The notes under the pieces are model-generated. The model was not told the DNA's origin. It made no database searches and was given only the letters and a program-made list of their open reading frames with translations. A program made the translations under genes and the position numbers. A stretch of DNA of 13,143 bases from an uncultured Clostridia bacterium (GTDB lineage Bacteria; Bacillota; Clostridia; Christensenellales; Borkfalkiaceae): NCBI GenBank assembly GCA_947088135.1, contig CAMUFJ010000040.1:1-13143 (forward strand). The letters are read 5' to 3'. How positions within the stretch are numbered: the first letter of the stretch is position 1; each line of letters opens with the position of its first letter. Shown piece by piece: positions 7,656 through 13,143 of the stretch.

Positions 7656-9387
7656 AAAGCCCTCTGCGGGAACGTTTAAAAGTATTCTCCGCTATTTGAA
7701 GCCGTACGCGCTCCTCCTGGTCATCACCGTTTTGCTCGCCCTCTGCACGGTGGGGGGACAGCTCGCCGTACCCTATTTCGTGGGAAAGGCGATCGACGAG
7801 ATCGAGGCGGCGGGGCAGGTGAACTATCCTAAACTTTACGAGCTGTTCGGCGTTATCGGCGCGTGTGTCGCCGCCGCGGCGCTCGGGCAGTGGGGCATGA
7901 GCCTTTGTAATAACCGCATCGCTTACAAGGTGCTGTCCGACGTTCGCAGGGACGCCTTCCGAAAAATCCAGCGGTTGCCTCTCTCTTACCTCGACGGACG
8001 CGCCTACGGAGATATTTCGGGCGTGATCGTGAGCGACGCGGAGCAGTTTGCCGACGGGCTTTTGCTCGGGTTTACCCAGCTCTTTACGGGGCTTGCGACG
8101 ATTGCGGGCGTGCTCGTCATCATGCTCGTCATGCGTTGGGAGATCGCGCTCGTCGTCTTTCTCATCACGCCGCTTTCCCTGTTCTGCTCCCGCTTTATCG
8201 CAAAGCGCACCTATTCCATGTTTAAGAAGCAATCGGAGGTGCGCGCCGAGCAGACCGCCTTTATCGACGAGATGATCGGAAACTTGAAGGTAGTCAAGGC
8301 GTATACGCACGAAGACGAGAATGAAGAACAGTTCGGCGAAATCAACGGGCGCATGAAGCAATGTTCTCTTCGCGCAGTGTTCTTTTCCTCCACCACCAAC
8401 CCCGTTACGCGGTTCGTCAACTCCGTCGTCTATGCGGCGGTCGCGCTGTCGGGCGCACTGTTCGCAATCGCAAACTCCGCGTTTACGGTGGGGAATCTGA
8501 CTACTTTCCTGTCCTATTCCAACCAATACACCAAGCCTTTCAACGAAATTTCCGAAGTCGTCACCGAGTTCCAAAATTCGCTTGCCTGCGCGGTGCGCAT
8601 TTTCGCGCTTCTCGGGGAGGAGGAAGAGAAAGAGGACGGCACGGAAACGCTCGGCGAGGCGGAGGGAAGAGTGACGCTTACCGACGTTGCGTTTTCTTAC
8701 GATAAAGAGCGGGAGCTCATTCGCGGCTTGAACGTGGAGGCGCCCGCGGGCAAGCGCGTCGCCATCGTAGGGCCTACGGGATGCGGAAAGACCACGCTCA
8801 TCAACCTGCTTATGCGCTTTTACGACGTGGACGGGGGAAGCGTGTGCGTGGACGGCAAGGACGTAAGAAAACTCTCCCGCGCCTCCCTGCGCAAGAACTA
8901 CGGCATGGTGTTGCAGGAAACGTGGCTGAAAGAAGCTACGGTGCGGGAAAACCTGTGCATGGGCCGTCCCGAATGCACGGAGGAGGAAATGGTCGAGGCG
9001 GCGAAGGCGGCGCACGCGCACTCCTTCATCACCCGCCTGCCCAAGGGATACGATACGGTGATCGGAAGCGAAGGAAGTCTTTCGCAGGGACAGCGTCAGC
9101 TTTTGTGTATTGCCCGCATCATGCTCTGCCGTCCGCCCATGCTCATCTTGGACGAGGCGACGAGCAACATCGACACGCGCACCGAGCGCAAGGTGCAGGA
9201 CGCGTTCGCCCGCCTCATGCAGGGCAGAACGTGCTTCGTCGTCGCGCACCGTCTTTCCACGATCCAAACGGCGGATAACATTCTCGTCATGAAGGCGGGG
9301 AAAATCGTCGAACAGGGCACGCACAAACAGCTTCTTGAAAAGGGAGGCTTTTACCGCGATCTTTACGAGGCGCAGTTTGCGGAATAA
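7645..9387 (+). CDS. Heterodimeric ABC exporter, catalytic subunit
   Basis: A 580-residue half-transporter that pairs with the preceding subunit. Six membrane helices fill about residues 20-320, followed by the ATPase domain. Walker A is GPTGCGKTT (376-384), Walker B is LILDEA with the catalytic E504, and the switch histidine is present (H535, in VAHR). The signature is altered to LSQGQ (479-483). This is the exact complement of the partner: the competent site is formed by this Walker A/B with the partner's LSGGQ, and the degenerate site by the partner's Walker A/B with this LSQGQ. The ATG at 7645 is preceded by AGGAGG (7631-7636, 8 nt spacing) and overlaps the previous gene by 11 nt, so the two are translationally coupled. 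Earlier in-frame starts lie inside the first gene and lack support. The role is drug or lipid export by family analogy; the substrate is unknown. Confidence 0.94.
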   Translation: MKRKKPSAGTFKSILRYLKPYALLLVITVLLALCTVGGQLAVPYFVGKAIDEIEAAGQVNYPKLYELFGVIGACVAAAALGQWGMSLCNNRIAYKVLSDVRRDAFRKIQRLPLSYLDGRAYGDISGVIVSDAEQFADGLLLGFTQLFTGLATIAGVLVIMLVMRWEIALVVFLITPLSLFCSRFIAKRTYSMFKKQSEVRAEQTAFIDEMIGNLKVVKAYTHEDENEEQFGEINGRMKQCSLRAVFFSSTTNPVTRFVNSVVYAAVALSGALFAIANSAFTVGNLTTFLSYSNQYTKPFNEISEVVTEFQNSLACAVRIFALLGEEEEKEDGTETLGEAEGRVTLTDVAFSYDKERELIRGLNVEAPAGKRVAIVGPTGCGKTTLINLLMRFYDVDGGSVCVDGKDVRKLSRASLRKNYGMVLQETWLKEATVRENLCMGRPECTEEEMVEAAKAAHAHSFITRLPKGYDTVIGSEGSLSQGQRQLLCIARIMLCRPPMLILDEATSNIDTRTERKVQDAFARLMQGRTCFVVAHRLSTIQTADNILVMKAGKIVEQGTHKQLLEKGGFYRDLYEAQFAE

Positions 9388-9402
9388 GAAGTTCGCAAAC
9401 TT

Positions 9403-9442
9403 CGCAAAAGCGCGGTTTTGCTCCGCGCGCATGATTGCAACA
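9403..9442 (-). repeat. Right copy of the inverted intergenic repeat flanking the ABC operon
   Basis: Reverse-complement copy of 5731-5770, with 38 of 40 matches and a perfect 30-bp core (9403-9432). It starts 16 bp after the stop of the second ABC gene. The core contains GCGCGG / CCGCGC and an alternative GCAAAA / TTTTGC hairpin. Confidence 0.8.
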
Positions 9443-9504
9443 GCCCGTCATTCTCAGGGAGTGAAACGACCGTGAGAATCTCCCGCGCCGCGGGGCACAC
9501 GGGC
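9443..9504. repeat. Palindromic repeat element, GTCATTCTCA...TGAGAATCT type
   Basis: ATTCTCA (9450-9456) pairs with TGAGAAT (9473-9479), and outer arms GCCCG (9443-9447) and CGGGC (9500-9504) enclose them, giving a cruciform-like element of about 60 bp. The sequence resembles dispersed palindromes of the form GTCATTCTGAG...GAATCT that are scattered between genes in many Clostridia and other bacteria. The relation is recognised by eye and has not been searched. Confidence 0.55.
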
Positions 9505-9531
9505 TTTGAAATCAACCAAACATAACGAATC

Positions 9532-11175
9532 ATGAAGACAAAACATAAACTTTCCGTAAAACTCAATAATGCATTGCAAATCGTGCTCGTCGGCGGGCTC
9601 ACGGGATTGCTCGTGGGGCTAATCGTCACCGTCTATGCCTATCTCAATTCGATGATAGAGGAGTTCGCGCACGGCTATTACGGATTTTTTCGCGATAATC
9701 CCGCGTTTATCCCGCTTCTTTTCCTCGCGCTCGCCGTGGGGAGTATCGTCATCGGCGGGGTCGTCCGCTTTCTGCCCATGATCCGCGGAAGCGGGATTCC
9801 GCAAACGGAGGGCGCGACGCGCGGCGTCATTCATTATAAGTGGTATCAAATTCTGCCCGGTATGTTCGCGGCGTCGCTTTTCACCGTTTTCATGGGGCTT
9901 ACGGCGGGCGGAGAGGGACCCTGTCTAACCATGGGCGGCGCCTGCGGGTGCGGGGTAAGCGATCTGTTAAAGCGCAACGCGACCGTCCGCCGTTACCAGA
10001 TCACGGGGGGCGCTTGCGCAGGGCTTGCCGTCGCTTTCAACGCTCCGCTCACGGGCATGGCGTTCGCGTTCGAGGAGGCGCACAAGCGTTTTACGCCCGA
10101 AGTGTTCGTCTGCGCCTTTTCCTCCGTCATCGTCGCCGTGCTCACCCGCAATTTGCTCGCGCCTTTTTTGGGGCAGAGCACGGGCGCGGTGTTTTCTAAC
10201 TTTGTCCTCGTATCGACCGCACCCGAAGGGCTCTTTTACGTTTTCGTGCTTTGCGCCGCAGCCGTGTGCGCTTTGGCGGCGGTCGGATTTTACTACCTGC
10301 TTCTGCTCGCAAAACGGCTCTTTAAAAAGCTTACCTTTTGGAAGGGCATGGGCAAAATGCTCATTCCCTTTCTTGCCGCGGGTGTATTCGGGCTGATTTC
10401 CCTCAGCGTGATCGGCGGCGGTCACTCGTTCATCGGGGCGCTCGGCGGGGGCGCCGAAGGCGTGGAACGGGTGTTCTCCTCTCCCCTGTGGGCGAGCCTT
10501 ATCATCATCGTCGTGCTTCGGCTCGTTGCTACCGTACTGAACGCGGGCGCGGGAGTGCCCTGCGGGATCTTTATTCCCATGCTGGCGATCGGCGCGGGGA
10601 TCGGCGCGCTTTTGAGCGAGCTGTTCGTGCTCATCGGCATGGACGCCGTTTACGCCGATACGCTCGTCATGATCTGTATGTCCGTCTTTTTCACCACCGT
10701 AGTCAAAGCTCCCATTACGGGCATCGTCATGACGGTGGAGCTCACTTGGAGTTTTACCTATCTGCTTCCCGCCATTTTGGGGATCGCGGTGGGGTATATC
10801 CTCGGCGGGGCCTTTCATACCAAGCCCTTGTACGATAAATTGCTCGACGATATGCTCGAAGAGAACAAGGACACGCTCGTGCGCCACAGCGTGCGCGTGC
10901 GGGTGCGCGTCAAGGCGGGAAGCCTCGCGGCGGAGCGCGCGGTGCGCGACGTGCTGTGGCCCGCAGGCGCCCGCATCACCGTTTTGGAGCATATGGGCAA
11001 GAGCACCGTTCCCGACGGAAACAGCGTGCTCTTGGCGGGAGATATCATTACCGTAACGGGCGAAACGACGGATAGGGAAGATTTTCTCGGTCTTCTCGTC
11101 ACCACTGTGGGCGAGTTTGCGGAGGACGCGGAGTCCGAACCGCAGGCGGACGCTCAACCGTCGGCGGAATCATAA
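9532..11175 (+). CDS. CLC-family chloride transporter with C-terminal TrkA-C domain
   Basis: A 547-residue membrane protein of the CLC chloride channel/antiporter family, with a TrkA-C (RCK_C) ligand-binding domain at about residues 445-530. Selectivity motifs are GSGIP (86-90, the chloride-type serine), GGEGP (126-130, gating E128) and GIFIP (345-349). E181-E182 align with the internal proton glutamate region of the E. coli antiporter (E202-E203), so H+-coupled exchange is likelier than a passive channel. Two differences stand out: the usual GREGP arginine is glycine (G127), and the central chloride-coordinating tyrosine position is phenylalanine (F408). The tail may sense a nucleotide or another small ligand. 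The start at 9532 lacks a clear ribosome site, but no better start exists before the first helix. Possible roles are acid resistance or anion balance. Confidence 0.92.
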   Translation: MKTKHKLSVKLNNALQIVLVGGLTGLLVGLIVTVYAYLNSMIEEFAHGYYGFFRDNPAFIPLLFLALAVGSIVIGGVVRFLPMIRGSGIPQTEGATRGVIHYKWYQILPGMFAASLFTVFMGLTAGGEGPCLTMGGACGCGVSDLLKRNATVRRYQITGGACAGLAVAFNAPLTGMAFAFEEAHKRFTPEVFVCAFSSVIVAVLTRNLLAPFLGQSTGAVFSNFVLVSTAPEGLFYVFVLCAAAVCALAAVGFYYLLLLAKRLFKKLTFWKGMGKMLIPFLAAGVFGLISLSVIGGGHSFIGALGGGAEGVERVFSSPLWASLIIIVVLRLVATVLNAGAGVPCGIFIPMLAIGAGIGALLSELFVLIGMDAVYADTLVMICMSVFFTTVVKAPITGIVMTVELTWSFTYLLPAILGIAVGYILGGAFHTKPLYDKLLDDMLEENKDTLVRHSVRVRVRVKAGSLAAERAVRDVLWPAGARITVLEHMGKSTVPDGNSVLLAGDIITVTGETTDREDFLGLLVTTVGEFAEDAESEPQADAQPSAES

Positions 11176-11216
11176 AAAATACGGCGCGGCGTGCATTTGC
11201 ACGCCGCGCCGCTTTT
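11174..11216. terminator. Bidirectional terminator between the CLC gene and mazF
   Basis: Arms 11182-11195 and 11198-11211 are exact complements, giving about 13 usable base pairs around a short ATTT-type loop. On the minus strand the stem is followed by six U residues (11179-11174), on the plus strand by CUUUU. It lies between the stop codons of two convergent genes, so it probably ends both transcripts and does so better for mazF. Confidence 0.9.
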
Positions 11217-11221
11217 CCGAT

Positions 11222-11581
11222 TTATGCTCTATAAGTATTCCCGTCGAAGCCAAGACTGATGAGAATGGCGCGGTTGACGCGGGACATGGTGGAGGGGGGC
11301 AGTTCGCCGATGCGGGACATCAGCCGTTTTTTATCGATGGTGCGGATTTGTTCCAGCAGGATCACGCTGTCCTTAGCGAGCCCGAACGCCTGCGGGAGTT
11401 CGATGTGGGTGGGGAGCTTCGCTTTGTGGATCTTGCTCGTTACGGCGGCGGCGATCACGGTGGGGGAATATTTGTTTCCCGTGTCGTTCTGCACAACCAA
11501 AACGGGGCGCACTCCGCCCTGTTCGCTTCCCACCACGGGAGAAAGATCCGCATAATACAGTTCACCGCGTTTTACAACCAT
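11222..11581 (-). CDS. ndoA: MazF/NdoA-type endoribonuclease toxin without a visible antitoxin gene
   Basis: A 119-residue PemK/MazF-fold ribonuclease, very close in sequence to Bacillus NdoA. Enzymes of this type cleave single-stranded mRNA, typically at UACAU in Bacillus and Staphylococcus, and arrest growth. The opening MVVKRGELYYADLSPVVG, the segment SEQGGVRPVL with catalytic R25, and T48 in AAAVTS are all present, so the enzyme should be active. I chose the ATG at 11581 because AGAGG (11592-11588) lies 6 nt upstream and the start then matches homologues; a TTG two codons earlier is less likely. The antitoxin (MazE/NdoAI) normally sits immediately upstream, but the 217 bp upstream (11582-11798) hold no such reading frame on this strand. 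The antitoxin may be encoded elsewhere. The gene is convergent with the CLC gene. Confidence 0.95.
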   Translation of the reverse strand: MVVKRGELYYADLSPVVGSEQGGVRPVLVVQNDTGNKYSPTVIAAAVTSKIHKAKLPTHIELPQAFGLAKDSVILLEQIRTIDKKRLMSRIGELPPSTMSRVNRAILISLGFDGNTYRA

Positions 11582-11595
11582 AACCAACCTCTTTT

Positions 11596-11646
11596 GTGAG
11601 CATTCCTCCGTTATCAGTTTATGTAACGGGAATTTTTTTTGCTCAC
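11596..11646. promoter_or_regulatory. Nested inverted repeat in the mazF leader
   Basis: Outer arms GTGAGCA (11596-11602) and TGCTCAC (11640-11646) enclose inner arms CCGTTA (11608-11613) and TAACGG (11624-11629). Read on the plus strand, the inner hairpin is followed by eight T residues, like a terminator, which would protect the downstream region from read-through antisense to mazF. Read on the minus strand, it lies in the expected mazF 5' leader, and UACAU (11625-11621) sits at the edge of the inner loop. It may be an operator, an RNA control element, or both. Confidence 0.5.
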
Positions 11647-11677
11647 CGTGTTTGGATTATTCCCGCTTTCCGCTCGG

Positions 11678-11683
11678 ATTATA
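11678..11683 (-). promoter_or_regulatory. Possible mazF -10 box
   Basis: TATAAT on the minus strand (11683-11678), about 97 nt before the mazF start. No good -35 box is seen 16-18 bp upstream, so this is tentative. It would give a leader of about 90 nt that contains the nested inverted repeat. Confidence 0.35.
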
Positions 11684-11694
11684 CCGTGTCCCGC

Positions 11695-11723
11695 GTGACA
11701 ATCCGTAAAAAAACGTGTATAAT
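11695..11723 (+). promoter_or_regulatory. Promoter of the CDF transporter gene
   Basis: GTGACA (11695-11700), a 17-bp spacer and TATAAT (11718-11723). The expected start is near 11730, leaving a leader of about 70 nt. That is too short for a yybP-ykoY aptamer, and none of its conserved strings occur there. Confidence 0.7.
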
Positions 11724-11798
11724 AATATTAGTTCGCAAAATTTTTGGTGCGCCCTGCTTTTATGTTATCTTCGGGTTACGGGAGCATAGGGAGATGAA

Positions 11799-12902
11799 AT
11801 GGAAAAAAGACAAACTAAACGGGGGCAGATCGCAAGCGCGGTCGGGATCGCGCTCAATGCTCTGCTCGCCGCTCTCAAAATGACGTTCGGTATCATGTTC
11901 GGGCTCGTGTCGCTCCTTGCGGACGGCGTGAACAATTTAAGCGATTGCGGCAGCGGAACGGTTTCCCTCGTGTCCCTGCGCATCAGCAACAAACCGGCGG
12001 ACAAGGAGCACCCCTACGGGCACCAGCGCGCGGAATATATCGCTTCCATGTTCATCGGTTTTTTCGTGCTGCTGCTTGCGGTGGAGCTCTTTCGGGAATC
12101 GGTGGAAAAAGTCATCGCGGGCGTTCTTCCCGAAGCGTTTTGGGGAATCTATCTCCTGCTCGGCGTTTCGGTTTTAGTGAAGGCGTTTATGTTTTTCCTC
12201 TATCGCAATGCGGCGCAAAAAGAGGGAGCCGACACCTTGCGGGCGGCGGCGAAGGACAGCGCGTGCGACTGTATCGCCACCTTTGCCGTTGCCGCGGGGC
12301 TTCTCCTCTCCCGTTATTGCGGCGTTGCGGCGGACGGCTGGGCGGGGCTTGCGGTCGCGCTCTTCATTGTTTGGGAGGGTGTGCAAATCTTACGGGAGGC
12401 AAGCTCCAAGCTGTTGGGGCAGGCTCCCGATCCCGCCGTGCTCGATAAGATCCGCGCCGTCATCGCGGAGGGGAACGGGGTGCTCGGCTTGCACGATCTG
12501 CGCGCTTACCGCTTCGGACCCGACAAGCTGTTCGCCACCGTACACGTGCAGATGGACGCTTCCCTGCCCGCGCTTTTATCTCACGAGGCGCTCGACAAAA
12601 TCGAGCGGAAAGTTTTTTCCGAGCTCGGCGTGGAGCTCACCGTTCACCTCGATCCCGTCGATTTACACGACGAAGAGGCGAGGCTCCTCGAAGAGCGGAT
12701 CCGTGCTGCTTCGGAGGGGATCACGGATGGCTTGAACCTGCACGATTTCCGCCTCGTGCGCGGGGTGAAAAAGGTGCTCGTGTTCGAGGCGGGCGTGCCC
12801 TATTCCTGCCCCAAAACGGACGGGGAGATCGCGGACGATCTCAAACGCGCCGTTCGCATTTTAAGCGACGCCGAGCCCGCCGTCACCGTGGAACGGGAAT
12901 AA
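11799..12902 (+). CDS. Cation diffusion facilitator, manganese-type, with a doubled C-terminal domain
   Basis: A 367-residue CDF transporter that exports divalent metal in exchange for protons. Six membrane helices lie in about residues 12-200. The intramembrane metal site reads N45-x-x-x-D49 (in DGVNNLSD, helix 2) and D153-x-x-x-D157 (in KDSACDC, helix 5). Zn2+ CDFs usually carry a histidine in helix 5; DxxxD there, with Asn/Asp in helix 2, is the pattern reported for Mn2+ exporters such as MntE. The HPYGHQRAEY loop (71-80) is also present. The C-terminus is longer than usual: one dimerisation domain at about 215-288 (ending HLDPVD) and a second similar stretch at about 300-367 (LHDFRLVRGVKKVLVFEAGVP). 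The ATG at 11799 follows AGGGAG (11788-11793). The gene has its own promoter. The family is certain; Mn2+ specificity is inferred from residues and neighbourhood. Confidence 0.93.
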   Translation: MEKRQTKRGQIASAVGIALNALLAALKMTFGIMFGLVSLLADGVNNLSDCGSGTVSLVSLRISNKPADKEHPYGHQRAEYIASMFIGFFVLLLAVELFRESVEKVIAGVLPEAFWGIYLLLGVSVLVKAFMFFLYRNAAQKEGADTLRAAAKDSACDCIATFAVAAGLLLSRYCGVAADGWAGLAVALFIVWEGVQILREASSKLLGQAPDPAVLDKIRAVIAEGNGVLGLHDLRAYRFGPDKLFATVHVQMDASLPALLSHEALDKIERKVFSELGVELTVHLDPVDLHDEEARLLEERIRAASEGITDGLNLHDFRLVRGVKKVLVFEAGVPYSCPKTDGEIADDLKRAVRILSDAEPAVTVERE

Positions 12903-12941
12903 AGAAAATAAAAAAATGTACTTTCGCGCGGCAAAATGAGT

Positions 12942-12970
12942 TGCCAAGCGGACGAGGATATGGTATAATA
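12942..12970 (+). promoter_or_regulatory. Promoter of rpsB
   Basis: TTGCCA (12942-12947), a 17-bp spacer and TATAAT (12965-12970), the latter inside the palindrome ATGGTATAATACCAT. The transcript should start near 12977, leaving a leader of about 100 nt before rpsB. That is long enough for an autoregulatory S2-binding structure, but I cannot identify a known one. Confidence 0.8.
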
Positions 12971-13079
12971 CCATCGCTAAAATACACACCCTCGGCTTTG
13001 CGATCTCCGTGTCCGTAAATCTTTCATGCGGATCAAGACGCAACAAAAAAAGCGCGGGGGGAGGTAAAACGGAGGCATT

Positions 13080-13143
13080 ATGGCAGTAATTTCTATGAAA
13101 CAGCTTCTCGAAGCGGGCGTTCACTTCGGACATCAGACGAGAA
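13080..13143 (+). CDS. rpsB: 30S ribosomal protein S2, N-terminal fragment (runs off the window)
   Basis: The first 21 codons of rpsB are visible and read MAVISMKQLLEAGVHFGHQT and onward, the highly conserved opening of ribosomal protein S2. S2 is an essential component of the small subunit and binds late in its assembly. The ATG at 13080 has GGAGG at 13071-13075. In most Bacillota rpsB is followed by tsf (EF-Ts) and pyrH, which would be expected beyond the right edge. The strong promoter and the leader of about 100 nt fit a highly expressed ribosomal gene. Confidence 0.95.
   Translation, partial: MAVISMKQLLEAGVHFGHQTR

Noticed and set aside
7603..9432. Long open frame on the minus strand (609 codons) opposite the second ABC gene
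   Set aside because: Same reasoning: it is entirely antisense to a clear ABC exporter and its product is low in hydrophobic order and without motifs.
11592..11608. Possible 13-codon leader peptide (ATG after GGAGG) overlapping the mazF start on the minus strand
   Set aside because: The GGAGG is only about one base from the ATG, too close for normal initiation.
11596..11883. Open frame of 95 codons between mazF and the CDF gene
   Set aside because: It begins in an inverted repeat without a ribosome site, crosses the CDF promoter and start, and its product resembles no MazE antitoxin.

Overview
The window looks like chromosomal DNA of an uncultured or little-studied Bacillota, probably of the Clostridia/Christensenellales type. 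The reasons are consensus sigma-A promoters with 17-bp spacers, strong GGAGG ribosome sites, a TTG start, a Bacillus-type MazF/NdoA, a BspA-type leucine-rich repeat protein, and yybP-ykoY manganese riboswitches with an intrinsic-terminator expression platform. Coding DNA is GC-rich at third positions while intergenic promoter regions are AT-rich. The taxonomic call is inference only. No phage, transposase, CRISPR array, tRNA or rRNA was seen.

Layout. Positions 1-187 hold two divergent promoters: one reads left out of the window, the other drives a tightly overlapping operon of trmL (tRNA wobble methyltransferase), an unknown membrane-anchored LRR protein and cardiolipin synthase (188-3326). 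A small standalone gene of unknown function follows (3418-3663). Next come two metal modules in tandem. Each has a near-identical promoter (TTGAC(A/T), 17 bp, TAGGAT), a yybP-ykoY Mn2+ riboswitch and one exporter: MntP (3880-4491) and a CaCA-family cation/H+ or cation/Na+ exchanger (4695-5699). A heterodimeric ABC exporter follows (5922-7655 and 7645-9387), flanked by inverted copies of an intergenic repeat. Then come a CLC-type chloride transporter with a TrkA-C tail (9532-11175), a convergent MazF toxin with no visible antitoxin (11222-11581, minus), and a cation diffusion facilitator with a manganese-type site (11799-12902). The window ends in the first 21 codons of rpsB (ribosomal protein S2, from 13080) behind a strong promoter.

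How the parts work together. The clearest theme is manganese efflux. Two exporters sit behind separate Mn2+ riboswitches that appear to use different read-outs: a terminator before mntP, and possible ribosome-site occlusion before the exchanger. A third transporter, the CDF, has the NxxxD/DxxxD residues typical of Mn2+ CDFs. The ABC pair shows the asymmetry of heterodimeric multidrug exporters, with one degenerate and one catalytic ATP site. The remaining genes (trmL, cls, CLC, mazF, rpsB) are ordinary housekeeping or stress genes. I see no convincing wholly new system; the points most worth following up are the dual-riboswitch manganese module, the leader of the orphan mazF, and the inverted repeat around the ABC operon.
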